This document shows, in pieces, positions 13,601 to 24,605 of a stretch of 64,000 nt of DNA; position 1 is the first letter of the stretch, and every line of letters starts with the position of its first letter. The DNA lies in contig NC_133295.1 of the NCBI RefSeq assembly GCF_005239225.2, positions 4,464,001 through 4,528,000 on the forward strand, written 5' to 3'. Origin of the DNA: Populus alba (lineage: Eukaryota; Streptophyta; Magnoliopsida; Malpighiales; Salicaceae). The notes beneath the pieces were generated by a model. That model saw only the letters and a program-made list of their open reading frames with translations. It was not told the origin of the DNA and ran no database searches. The position numbers and the translations under genes were made by a program.

Positions 13601-15571
13601 AAAAGAGAAAATGCAAGAAAAGAAGTAAAAATGGTTGTCTGCAAAAGGAAAAAAAATCATGAAATTTAAGAAATAAAATAGAAATACCAGCAATTGTTCG
13701 CCCAAAAGGTTTTCCGGATTTGATGAATGACATCATATCAATTAGCTTTGAATGAAATACCCTTGCAATGATGTCAGGCTTGTCCTCAGGCTGATAGTTT
13801 CTTGTCTTTTTAATTTCTCTATGAATTTCAGGCCACTTAACATTGCAGGTGAATGTTATAAAAAGATCAGGATTTCCATAACACCTACATATTGCCATAG
13901 CATCTTGGTAATTATTAATCATATACCGAGGGCTTCCAGTTAAAGAGGATGGAAGTATAATTTTCCCTGTAGTTGATCCATCAACATCACCTCTAGCAAT
14001 AACATCATGTATTCCTTTGTAATGTTCACTTCTAAGGTTTTCTTGGTTTGCACGTATAAAATCCAAACGATCCTCTTCAACATTAACGAATGCATCAACC
14101 AAAAATTGTTGGTACAATTGTCCGCCTTTTATGAGAGTGCTTTCTTGTTTTTCTCTTTCATGAATGAGATAAGCATAATAGGCTCTCATCGCAACCTTTT
14201 GCCTTTTTTTTCGGTGGTTGCTGCTCTTGATGAGCTAACAAAATATCAGTGTGAAAGCCATCCTCACCATATGGAAAAAGAAGTGGATAATGAAGGGACA
14301 TAAATTTTGGATGAAGCTTTGAGATTCTTTGAAGTCTTCCAGATAAACTTTCAATAATTATATCTCGATCAGATCGAGAATTACCAATGTCCCCAACAAC
14401 CAAACCACCAATGTCATTTAAAGAAGGATCATCGTATTGCCTTGAGTTATTATCTCTTTTGCCAATTAACCGAAGCTTGAATTCTGGAACCTCGGCATCA
14501 CCAAACCGTTGTTTAGTATGACGGAATAAACGAACCAATTCATTAGATGAATCAAGCATATTGATCAAACCAGCAACAATCTCACTATCCAAGACTGAAG
14601 GAAAATTTTCATTGCGGAACGGTTGTAGTCGATTAGCAACCTCATTATCTGTATCAAAAATATAGAGTTGTGCAAACTTGGGACCCCTATCATCCATAGG
14701 AAAAAGAGAACCCGTAAGATGGTGACAATATCCATTAATCTTAAAGACATAAGATCCAGGTTGAGCATTAACAGAATGATCAATTGCAACCCCCATGGAC
14801 GTGAAAGCGAACATTGAGTTATAAGCACGAATTTCACGTTGAAAGTTTTTGGATGATGAACCATTGGTTGGGTTGAGGAGGTTGTCAAGGTAGTTGGGTG
14901 TTTCTTGTGGAGTAGGAAGCACCACTTTCCCGTTATTACAACAAAGTGTAAAGCATGGGTTTGTTTTGGTTGAACGTGCCAAGCGTTCTTGAAACCAAAA
15001 AAGAGCACCACAATGCCTACACTTGTATGTTTTATCCCCAAAATCAATGTATTCAGTTAAATAACCTGTAAAAAATAAAGTTAAGATACTGGAAGGAATG
15101 ATATAAAAAAGACAATGAAAAAAAAGTGGTTGCAAAAAGTACATGATTAGATTACATACGCTTTCTTTTTTTCTGATAGGACGCTTGACCTATAATAGAT
15201 TGATGATTGAGGGCTTGTTCAAAGAGTCCTTGAGATTCATGATTTGAAATCACATCATTACAGTGAAATGAAATAAAGGCGCTAGACTGTGGAGGATCGA
15301 ATAGCTTTGTTGCATTAATTTCATTAGTTTGAGTTTGCACAGTGTTGTTTGATAAAGAGAAGGTGGTTTGTATATCTATGTTTTGGTGAGAACAGACCAA
15401 AGTCCCAACTCCTTGAGTATGTTGTGGAGCAGATGTTGTATTTGAAGAGCTTGGGTTATCGGATAGCAAGATTCTATCAACGGGAGTTTCATAGTCATTG
15501 AAAGCAAGTTGTGAGTATTAAGAAGATGACACATACTCATCCAGCTGAACATGTCTGCGAGGACTTGTCAT
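10652..15571 (-). pseudogene. Helitron Rep/PIF1-type helicase (RepHel), disrupted
   Basis: This encodes the rolling-circle Rep nuclease fused to a superfamily 1 PIF1-like helicase. Order on the minus strand: N-terminal region (15571-15160), intron, cysteine/histidine finger (KCRHCGALFW), Helitron_like_N Rep domain (motif LFITFTCNVKWPEI; two-Tyr motif YLFKYVRKG), intron (13687-13598), then helicase with Walker A GHGGTGKT, Walker B IVWDEAP, LGGDFRQILPV and YVALSRVTS. The frame is broken several times: TAA at 15518-15520, one-base shifts at homopolymers 14204-14211, 13341-13350 and 12939-12946, a shift near 11998, and TAG at 13091-13093. The HUH motif reads GLPNTHLLVW, with Asn for the first catalytic His (13557-13559). 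The shifts could partly be base-call errors; the nonsense codons and the His-to-Asn change could not be explained that way as easily. Confidence 0.88.
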
Positions 15572-17352
15572 CTCGTTGTTCTAAATAAACCATGTAAACA
15601 AACATCAAGGCAAATGAAAAAAAAAAACACTAAAAAAACTATGATTAGGACATGATCATAGTTAAGTGAAAGAAAACACAGGGATAGAGAAAATGTTAAT
15701 GACATGCACTTTCTAAAGAAATCCTTAACATGTCATGAGACATGATGATTGGTAGGCTTAGCTAAAAAACTACTCCTTGGTTTAATTAATTAAGGAATAA
15801 AAAACATAAATCCACAATATTAACATGTTGAAGAAATGATGAAGATAGAAGAATAAAAGATGAAGCAGCTAAAAACAGAACATTACATGTTGCTAAACAT
15901 TGAAATACCCTTTTTTTTTCAGACTCTGACTATTAACTTACATGATGTGAAGAGAGAGATTAAATAATATGTGATGAATTTTTTTGGCACCATCTTTAGA
16001 ACAAAAAAAAATCTTATTATAAAGAGTTCATTATATTATTTTTAACTACAACATCAACAATGTAATGCTGTCGAACATCATTTAACAAAATTTGGCAATC
16101 TTGACAACTAATATAACAAAATTTGGCAATTCTGTCGAACATTTTTTACTCTAATTAATTTCTCCATCACTCACCACCCACACTCACTTTTTTAATCAGT
16201 ATTATTGAACTCATAATATTTAGATTTGACTTGATTTTTTAAAATATGTTTTAAAATAAATTTATTAACCGGGTTATGAGCCGGAATCGATAATAACTTT
16301 GATCTTGGCAATCCTGACAACTAATATAATAAAAAGATGTTCCGTAAACCTGATTAACTCGTGAATTGATAAACTAAATCTAGAATTAGTTTGGTTCCAA
16401 AACAAAAATGAGTTGAACGAATCCACAATTATATGAATTTTTGATTTAGAGCCGATTTGAATCAACCTGTGTTTTTTAAAGAATTAATTTTATTTTTTAT
16501 TAAAAAAAAATTATTTTATATTTTAAATTATTTTAATGCGCTAATCTTTAAAATAATTTTTTAAAAAATAAAAAATATATTCTTTTAATGTATTTCAATA
16601 CAAAAAGTATTTTTAAAAATAATAACCATAATACCAAACATGTCTAAAAAATTAAAATGATTGAATTGGTTTGAGATCAACCCCTCATGTGTTAATTACT
16701 TGATAAAAAATTATGAAAAAATAATACTCTTTTAAGATATTAAACAAAAATAATACTTTTTTATGAGATGATTTTATTTAATAAAATTTTATATTTTCTA
16801 TATTTGCTATCTTTATTGTATTATTTCGATCTCTATTATTTATTACGATTATGGTATTGTTGCAATGTCTAAGATTATAAAAGATATTTTTTTCATGTTT
16901 TTTTTACTCGCCTTTCTTTTGAAACTAAAACTAAACCACCCTTATTTTTATATTTTAAAAATGCTTTTTAAAATTTTATTTTTGATTTTTATTTATTTAT
17001 ATTTTCAAATCTTTGTAATGTATATGTAAATATTAAAAATAATTTTTAAAAAACTAAAATATTGTAAAAATTAATATTATCAAACTCCCAAAAACCTACC
17101 AGTCCCGTTTCCAATTAAAAAGAAGAAAAACAATAAAAAATAACAAAAAACAGAGAAATAAATAAAAAGCAAATTGGAGAATTAGATCTTTGCTTCTGGT
17201 TTGCTTCATATTCGATTCATGACTTCTACTTGACTACGCTCTCCTGCATTCTCTCCCCCTCTCTCTCAGCGCCCAAAGCAAAACAGAACCACCCCCCCCT
17301 CCCACAAAAAAAAGAAAATTATCTATCAACGTTGACGTTTCTCCTCCAAGCA
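15572..17352. other. Helitron 5' region and AT-rich spacer, no gene
   Basis: It contains the presumed Helitron promoter and 5' end. A motif close to ggcaatcttgacaacta occurs near 16096 and again near 16307, and ggcaattctgtcgaac-like sequence lies between. From 16485 to 16645 there is a degraded MITE-like stretch. From about 17170 the 5' leader of the KEA-like fragment begins (CT-rich, then a C8-type run). Confidence 0.5.
16485..16645. repeat. MITE-like AT-rich repeat
   Basis: The blocks ttttaatgcgctaatc, ttttaatgtatttcaata and the end block aataaccataataccaaaca match other members in the window, read in one orientation. The ends are degraded. Confidence 0.4.
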
Positions 17353-17648
17353 ATGTTGAGAAGAGAACCATTTCTTTGCAAACTCATTTTTTTTCCTCTT
17401 CTGTTTCGCTTCCCTCTCACTCGCTGACGAACTCACCGACTCAGATCGGCTCGAGTTCACCGCCAACGCTCCAATCTCTAACACTTCTCTACCTAAACCT
17501 AAAGAAGGCGGTAGTTTTGCTGATATGATCGATAAAGCTCTCGAGAAAGAGTTCACTGAGAATGACCAAAACGAAGGTTCGTTTTCTTAATTTTAGGGTT
17601 TACTTCTTGATATTGCGTTCATGAAGTATTTCATCATGCTTAATTTAG

Positions 17649-17708
<60 letters not shown>

Positions 17709-18150
17709 ATTAACGCTTGCCATTTGTTGAGTGTCATTTCGGTGAATTTTACTCTATTGACGGGGAATGTACCATTGATATATAGAGGATTAGATCTTGT
17801 CTTTTTAGATTCGTTCTCAGAACTGACGAACTCGATCTCAGGATCGAAAACTTGATGGGTTTATCAGTCTTATTGAGGATTTTTGGTCTTTAAATCTCAT
17901 TCAATTTTAATTGTTAGGCTTGATTTGTGCATTTTAGATTGTGAAGGTAGATGACAGTACAATAGAGTCCAGAAATTCAATTTGCGCTGAGACTCTACTA
18001 TGTTGTTATTGTTTGTGCAAGATGTGAATCACCGGATCATTGCATGCATATTTTCATCACCTAGCTAATCATGGTTCCTTCCTTACTTATATTGTCTTAT
18101 CGGCAGCAACTGATGCCGGAAGCTTCAACAACAGCGTAGCTGAACAGCAG
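17353..18150 (+). pseudogene. 5' fragment of a K+ efflux antiporter gene (KEA4/5/6 type)
   Basis: Two exons are present, 17353-17576 and 18107-18150, joined by a GT-AG intron. Together they encode the region after the signal peptide of the plant KEA4/5/6 antiporters: ADELTDSDRLEFTA, then GGSFADMIDKALEKEFTEND, then ATDAGSFNNSVAEQQ. In the family this N-terminal segment precedes a long membrane antiporter domain (K+/H+ exchange in endomembranes). Nothing downstream of 18150 resembles the next exons, so the antiporter domain is missing. The putative signal peptide (MLRREPFLCKLIFF) and the mature part are in different frames; removing one T from the T8 run at 17387-17394 would align them. The assignment rests on recalled family sequence and is fairly sure. 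The piece is either a truncated duplicate or a transposon-captured fragment. Confidence 0.75.
17653..17705. repeat. (AT)n microsatellite in the KEA fragment intron
   Basis: About 26 uninterrupted AT units lie in the intron between the two KEA-like exons. Confidence 0.95.
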
Positions 18151-19448
18151 GTTGGTTGTTTTTTTTTTTCTCTTCTCAAATTTGACTCCGTTGGAGCGTT
18201 TAGTTTTGGATGCAAGATGAATTTATTTACCATTATAATCAGTGATTGAGGCACAATGCACTCAAGAAGGCAGATGATGCCATTGACTTTGATTCACTGT
18301 TATGGTTTATTAGAATTTTTTTACTAATTCATGCTTTTATAATTCTCTCCATATATACTGAGATTCTAATCAAGTAGTGTTTTAATCGAAATTTATATTG
18401 TGATGAGACAAACTGGCAATGGCGGTGTTTTTAACTTGTACTCTACTTGTGGTTATGATCTTTTTTTCTTGATTTAAATTATACAATAATTGATCAAGTC
18501 AATCTAATAAAACAACTCATAATCTGATTTATATGATTGAAAACTATGTTGTATATAATAATTGATCAAGTCAATGTAACAAAACATTCTGAAATCTTAT
18601 TAATATGATAAAAAATTAGTTCGTTAATAAAATAATTGATGGGAAATGTATAGCATGGTTGAGATTTTGTATAAAATATATTTTGATGGAAAATATATTA
18701 AAAATAATATTTTTAATATTAATATATTAAAATAATTTAAGACGCGATGAAAAAAAAGACACCCTTACAAAATATGTGAAGAATCCAATAAAACCAGGAA
18801 GAAGAAGAAAAAATACTAACTTTAAAAACATCGAATGAAAAGAAAATCAAAGAGCAATGAAATAAGCAGGCAATTTGGATCAACAAATAACTGAATGAAC
18901 AACCCATGCACATAAAAAAATAAACACACAACATTAAAAAGAGCAGTTGAAAAAAAAAAAGAGACAAAGAGCAATGAAATAACCTGCAAATTCTGACAGG
19001 AGTCAAACAAAAAGCTGCTGAAACCAAGTGTTCTCTTGAATGAAATGGAAGAAGCAAACCCTTCAAAGCAACTGGAAAGAGACCATCATCCTGTGAGCTA
19101 CAATAAAATAAGATTAAGAAGCCATAAAAACCATAATAATTAAAAGAGAAATAATGAACACACACTAATTATAGAAATTGCAGGAAAACAAAACCAGAAC
19201 TGAAAGCAACGAAGAGCGCAAGAAAAAGGAAAGACTGCATAAAATTGTCAAAGGATTTAAGGCACCATCATGGTCTCACCTCTGCAAGTAAAATTCATCC
19301 CCACGAAGAGAAGACTGAATTGCAAAAAACATAAAGAAAAACACAGTATAAATTTTCAAAGCATTTAATACAGAAACATGATGATGTCGAAACATGATGA
19401 TGTCGCTTTTGTAAGTTAAATATTCTTCAATCTGCTTTGAATAATATA
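18151..19448. other. Spacer between KEA fragment and foldback, no recognised gene
   Basis: A 142-codon minus-strand open frame at 18737-19165 is rich in Phe, Cys and Leu and is not recognised. It contains an internal near-repeat (agagcaatgaaataa at about 18851 and 18970). Around 18640-18730 there is a fragment of the AT-rich MITE-like family. I do not call a gene. Confidence 0.4.
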
Positions 19449-20203
19449 ATTAACAGAACTCTAAAACGCATGGGGAAAGTACTGTGCTTTCCCCACAAAA
19501 CAATTTTCTTTCCAAGTGCTGTGTGGCAAGATGAGAATTTTCTTTCGAAGTGCTGTGTGACAAGATGAGACCATGATGATTTGAATAGGAAAAACTTTAG
19601 CTTTCCAAGTGCTGTGTGACAAGATGAGAATTTTCTTTCGAAGTGTTGTGTGACAAGATGAGACCATGATGATTTGAATAGGAAAAGCTTTAGCTTGCTG
19701 CTCATTTAAATGCTTTGCAAATGTCCACTTTTTGGTTTTTGTTCTCTTTCCGTTCAGTCTTCTTTTCTTATCTGTAGTACATGAAATATTATTTTAAATG
19801 CTTTAACAATTTACCACAGCCTTTTCTGGTAAATTGTTAAAGCATTTAAAATATTTAAAATAATATTTCATGTACTACAGATAAGAAAAGAAGACTGAAC
19901 GGAAAGAGAATAAAAACCAAAAAGTGGACATTTGCAAAGCATTTAAATGAGCAGCAAGCTAAAGCTTTTCCTATTCAAATCATTATGGTCTTATCTTGTC
20001 ACACAGCACTTCGAAAGAAAATTCTCATCTTGTCACACAGCACTTGGAAAGCTAAAGCTTTTCCTATTCAAATCATCATGGTCTCATTTTGTCACACAGC
20101 ACTTCGAAAGAAAATTCTCATCTTGCCACACAGCACTTGGAAAGAAAATTGTTTTGTGGGGAAAGCACAGTACTTTCCCCACGCGTTTTAGAGTTCTGTT
20201 AAT
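19449..20203. repeat. Long near-perfect inverted repeat (foldback element)
   Basis: The left arm (19449-19816) and right arm (19827-20203) are reverse complements with few mismatches and one 9-base indel, separated by a 10-base loop. Each arm holds about two copies of a roughly 92-bp unit (tgctgtgtgacaagatgag and ttgaataggaaaa motifs). The outer ends read TTAACAGAACTC with TAA on both sides, which could be a 3-bp target duplication. A transcript would fold into a long hairpin. No transposase is present, so this would be a non-autonomous element. The two similar open frames on opposite strands here are the same sequence seen twice and are not genes. Confidence 0.9.
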
Positions 20204-20586
20204 AACTAATTTAGACGTCCATCCATGGTCTAACCTATGAACTTGACCTAGATTGATGACCTAACATGGCCAAAAAAATGGAGTGCCTCTATATTTTTCT
20301 TATGAACAATTGTGTGCTATATTAATTGTAAACGCTGGCAAGAACTAACTACCAGGAGTTTCTCAGCTTTCTGGTCATGTAGTTGCATACCAGAAAAGGA
20401 TAAAAATCCTTGTCAGCAAATTATTAATAGATTATGGAATATTTTGCTAGCTAACATATAGCAACTATATACCATATATTAAGCTAAGATTTTGAGATTG
20501 CAATTATTTCTGGTGTTTTTTCATATCTTCACGTATAGATATAAACTTACTCTTTTTATGGAAGAAAATATATAAATTAAAATTAT

Positions 20587-20735
20587 GAGGGGTATAGCTC
20601 AACTAATTAGATTATAGATTTATTTTATAGATGTTACTAATTGTAATCCTATAAATTTCAAGACCATTGAAAATTTACATGGTTATTAATTTCGGGGTCC
20701 ATTAAATTAATCAAGATACACCCAGACTAGCCTGA
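20587..20735 (+). mobile_element. tRNA-derived SINE, degraded copy
   Basis: The head reads ggggtatagctcaactaatt, followed by a decayed B-box region and a tail block (ggggtccattaaattaatc) shared with the copy at 35619. There is no clear poly(A) or target duplication. Confidence 0.5.
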
Positions 20736-21416
20736 ACAACCACTTTAATAAAAAAAAATACAAAATAAATAAATACATAGCCTATGCATTTTCAAGAGAG
20801 AAAGGGGGGGTGGATAAGCTAGAAAAACTACAAATAAAGAAGAACATCTGCATGTTTTTGAAGGAGGAAGGAATTGGATCAAAGAATTAGCTTGTTACAA
20901 TGTCCAATCATAAGTTTGGTGGTGTCTTCAGTGAGCTCTGCTCTATTTCTCCCAGCTCTTTATGTGCTGTACTCCTTCATAAACAAAAATGGATACATTT
21001 ATTTAAACCCTAACAAAAGCAAATGGAAGGGCTTCCCTTAGGGTGACTTGACTGTGCTTAACAGGTTTGTTCATATTCCTATTTTTCCATTTCCTTGCAA
21101 GAACGTGTACCCTTTTCACACCTCAAATCCTCATGTAACACAAATAATTCATGCAACTTCCTGCTTCCCTACGTGGGGAGTGTGTGATCTTCCATCGATC
21201 AATATTACGACAACTTAACCAAATGGACATGGACGCTTCCTCTCCTATTTCAACTACCATCATGCACGACAAACTGGCTAATTTTGAGAGACGCCATCAG
21301 CCTCGAATGATCAACTTCTCCATCTGTTTATCACCTTTGATTACATATTTGATCACTTCATGTTAAAGAAATAGGCTCCCATATCTCTCTCTCTTCCTCT
21401 CTGTTTTTTGTTTCTA
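20736..21416. other. Upstream region of the DUF4228 gene
   Basis: No gene is seen. The last 60 bases are CT-rich (tctctctctcttcctctctg), typical of a plant 5' leader just before the DUF4228 start codon at 21417. Confidence 0.45.
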
Positions 21417-21909
21417 ATGGGGAATGCAACATCCTGTGCTCCGTCGATCATCTCATCAAATGGAGTAGTGAAAGTCTTGTTCTCTGATAATGGCAACTTG
21501 CAAATCTACACGAAGCCAGTTAAAGAAGCAGAGCTCGTGCGAGAGAACCCTGGACAATTTGTTTGTGATTCTACAAGTCTAAAAGCTTGGTTATAGAATT
21601 CATGGTCTTTCAGCTGATGATGAGCTAGAGAGGCGCCAACTCTACTTTGTTTTGCCCACGGAGCTTCTCTACTCAGTGCTAACACATGAGGAACTGAGCT
21701 CTCTCACTTACAAGGCTACCAAGGCATTGAAGTTTAACAATTTTGGCAAGATTTTTCCAGTCCTCAGTGAGTTTTGCATTTTCCCTTCAGAAGGGAAAAC
21801 AACGGATAGTATGGTCACAGAGCCACAGCCTATGGAGAGGTATTCCAAGCAAAGATCATGGAAGCCTGCCTTGGAAACCATTGTTGAAACTCCTTGTAGG
21901 CGGCCTTGA
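21417..21909 (+). pseudogene. DUF4228 (PADRE) domain protein with one-base frameshift
   Basis: This is a plant-specific DUF4228/PADRE protein, a family linked to pathogen and abiotic stress responses but with no known biochemical activity. The start MGNATSCAPS is a typical N-myristoylation context (Gly2, with Cys7 a possible palmitoylation site). The N-terminal half reads GVVKVLFSDNGNLQIYTKPV. It hits TAG at 21594-21596. In the next frame the domain continues at once: SADDELERRQLYFVLPTELL, HEELSSLTYKATKAL, FGKIFPVLSEFCIFP, ending at TGA 21907-21909. One extra base in AAAAGCTTGG near 21585 (expected K-V-G) explains the break, and it is not in a homopolymer longer than four. With the shift ignored the product would be about 164 residues, normal for the family. 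It is probably a recent pseudogene or a sequence error. Confidence 0.82.
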
Positions 21910-22606
21910 TCACCGTGTATGGTTTTTCTTTTTCTTCTTTCGATTTCCTTCTTTTGTTTTTTCGGGATTTTTTTTGCTGACGTTATGAGTAGATTATTAG
22001 CAACATGTGCGCCTGTCAAGTTCATTATTGTAGTGCAAGTTCTCCAGCTGTTTATGCTCCAAAACAAAGAGAATTGCGCTAGAATTACACAACCCTGATG
22101 TATTTTGAATGTGGCTGCTCTATATATAGTTAATGTAAACCTCGGGTTCGTAGAAAATTAAATATTCTCAAATGTAAACCATCAATCCACCACTCAATTT
22201 AAAAAATATATCTGGAATTATAGTTGTGATTATTTTTTAAGATATTTTTTATAAATTAAAATAATATTTTTTAAAATTATTTTTGAAATTAGTGTATCAA
22301 AATGATTTAAAACATATAAAAATATTAATTTTAGTAAAAATAATTAATTTTTTAAAAAAAAACATGAATACAACCGTATTTTCAAACGTTTATTTAATGT
22401 ATAATTATTTATTATTTTACCACTTCATTTAATTTTATTTTTTAATTAAAATTTATTGAACTCCATCATACGTAACTTTTATATGTTAATCAAATATCCT
22501 CAATAATATTTTACCTTTCAATCACTTCTTACACCCTTAATTTAACCTTTAATTTTTAACTCTAGACCAAAAACAACCTAAGTTTCACATGAATAAACTC
22601 ATGGTT

Positions 22607-22634
22607 TCCTCCTCCTCCTCCTCCTCCTCCTCCT
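22607..22634. repeat. (TCC)n microsatellite
   Basis: About nine TCC/CTC units, giving a poly-Ser run in one short open frame that has no other coding features. Confidence 0.9.
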
Positions 22635-23327
22635 TTCTTCTTCTTCTGTGTCTAAAATTTAGATTTTTATTCCCTTTCTTCTGCTTACTTACTCATGGGT
22701 TTCCTTTCTTTTACTTTGTTTCAATTACTTCTTGCTTTAGATTTTTATTCCCTTTCTTTTATCACATCTACATGACAGTCATTCCAGTCAAGTCAGGTTA
22801 GGTTTTGAATTCGACTTAAACCTGAACTATTTATAAAATTAATTATTTATTCAAGTTCGGTAAGAGCAATATCTATATAATAAAAATAAAATTTAAATTA
22901 CTCTCCGGACGTTTCTATTCACAAGGTGATCATGTGAAGTGATTCTATTATAATACATGTAAATCTCGAGCACATCACCAAGACTTGAGGTTATAACCAA
23001 ATTTAAATTACTTCAGGTGATTTTTATATATAAGTTAATTATAGAAATTAACTAAAACACATATAACACAGACTTTATATAAAATCACCACTTTCCTGTT
23101 GCTGTTGTTGTATGAAAGAAGAATCCCATCAATGAGATGGAATCAGTATTGACAATCAATCACAACTGTAGAAAGCAAATCAAAGGTGCAAAGTTAATAT
23201 AGTACTAGTTATGCATCAACACTAGAGATTAATTTGTTGCAGGTTTCTGCCATGAAAGTTAGCTTGTTGATGTGGGATTGATATGAGTAATATTTTGATA
23301 TGGAATATATTTTATATATTATTAATG

Positions 23328-23488
23328 TGAGTGTTTGGCCAGTTTGCATGCAGCTCGACTAATTTTACAGCTTCTAAAATCAATAACCATGTAAATCTCT
23401 GGTGGCGCTCCTAAGATTTATAGGACTCGAACTAATAACTTCTAGTAAACAAACTCATGATCTAACTAATTGAGTTACATCCCTTCAA
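23328..23488 (-). mobile_element. tRNA-derived SINE, minus orientation
   Basis: Read on the minus strand: head gaagggatgtaactcaatta, B box GTTCGAGTCC, and tail with attagtcgagctgcatgca and aaactggcc. The copies at 35619 and 20587 share head, B box and tail blocks in the same order. It is older than the copy at 26801, since the poly(A) is lost. Confidence 0.65.
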
Positions 23489-24409
23489 GATAATGTGGAA
23501 TATTTTACTAATGTATATAAAGACAAAATTTAAGAAAAAACTTTTTTGTTTAGGCCAAATATGATTGGCTTGTGGCAACCCGCTGATATACCGGAAAGTT
23601 AAATTCAACCCAAAAGATATGGATTTTGTTGCTTTAATGGGTTTCCTAATTAATTTTGAATTTAATTATTTTTCTACTTAGTTTTGCATTATTTTGCTAA
23701 GTTGGTTTTTGTTTTCATATAAACAGTTGATATTTTTTTTTTATTAGATTTATGAATCAAAGAATTTTCATGATATATGGAGATCTCTACAATTTTCCTC
23801 TCCATAGATTAGGTATGTAAATCCTGGTTTCTTTCTCAACAATTTAGAGTCATAATTTCTAGAGCTTGAAAAAACCCAACGCTATATGTTGCATCATATT
23901 TGGCTGCTGCCTTCTTCTAGGTTTGTTTGATTAGGTTGGATATTGTGAAATTATACAGATTATTCATAATTTAGATTTGACAAAAACTACCTTAATATTT
24001 ATAAAAATATTGAGAAAATCTTTATATTACCAAATAAAATATCATTGACATTTTTATAATCCTTCTTTTTATAATAATAATAATAATGCAAATTTTAAAA
24101 CATCAAGTATCTTTTGCTTTTGAGTTTATATAATGTCTTTAAATTTTCTGGATCATCGTTTATAATTTTATAAAAATATGGTAGTTATTAACTTATTATG
24201 ATGTGTGTGTGTGTGTAGATATTCTAGCGGATTCATTGTATAATTACGAATTCAATCATATTCCCTTTTCCTTTCCTAGCTGCTAGGAAAGCAATGATGG
24301 AAATCGGTCACTTGTAAAGCATGTCGATGCTTCCTTTGAAATGCTAAAGGATATTATATCTCCTTGTACAAAAGTGTTATTTCCAAATTAAATTAAGTAC
24401 TCGAGCATA

Positions 24410-24605
24410 TTTGTTTTTATATTTTAAAAATATTTTAAAAAAAGTTGATATTTTTAATTTTTTTATTTTAAATTAATTTTTTTAATATTTTTACATCATT
24501 TTAATGTGTAGATATCAAAATTAATTTTTTAAAAAAATATATTATTTTAATATATTGCTAAACAAAAAATATTTTAATAAATAATTATTATTATATTCTC
24601 AAACA
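24410..24605. repeat. MITE-like AT-rich repeat
   Basis: It contains aattaatttttttaatattt, ttttaatgtgtagatatcaa and a tattttaatatattgctaaa block, in the order seen in other family members. The terminal repeats are degraded. Confidence 0.4.

Larger units (their letters stand above)
5883..16337 (-). mobile_element. Helitron, minus orientation, with RPA1-like and Rep/helicase genes
   Basis: The element carries the two-gene set of autonomous plant Helitrons, both on the minus strand: a Rep/PIF1-helicase gene (broken) and an RPA1-like single-strand-binding gene (open). Its 3' end is well defined. On the minus strand, a GC-rich hairpin (CCCGC stem) is followed a few bases later by CTAG and a flanking T, the standard CTRR-T terminus. 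The 5' end is uncertain. Helitrons begin with TC after an A, which on the plus strand reads GA followed by T. Two candidates are 16223-16224 and 16336-16337; I used the outer one because the sequence inside it resembles a motif repeated near 16090-16130. Joining the flanks of the outer choice gives the expected AT target dinucleotide. Element identity is firm; the right boundary is not. Confidence 0.8.

Noticed and set aside
18737..19165. 142-codon Phe-rich minus-strand frame as a membrane protein gene
   Set aside because: Composition reflects an A-rich plus strand; no start context, splice sites or family support it.
19427..20240. Two similar open frames on opposite strands (92 and 97 codons) that look like a duplicated gene pair
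   Set aside because: They are the two arms of one foldback; the frames are by-products of the repeated 92-base unit.
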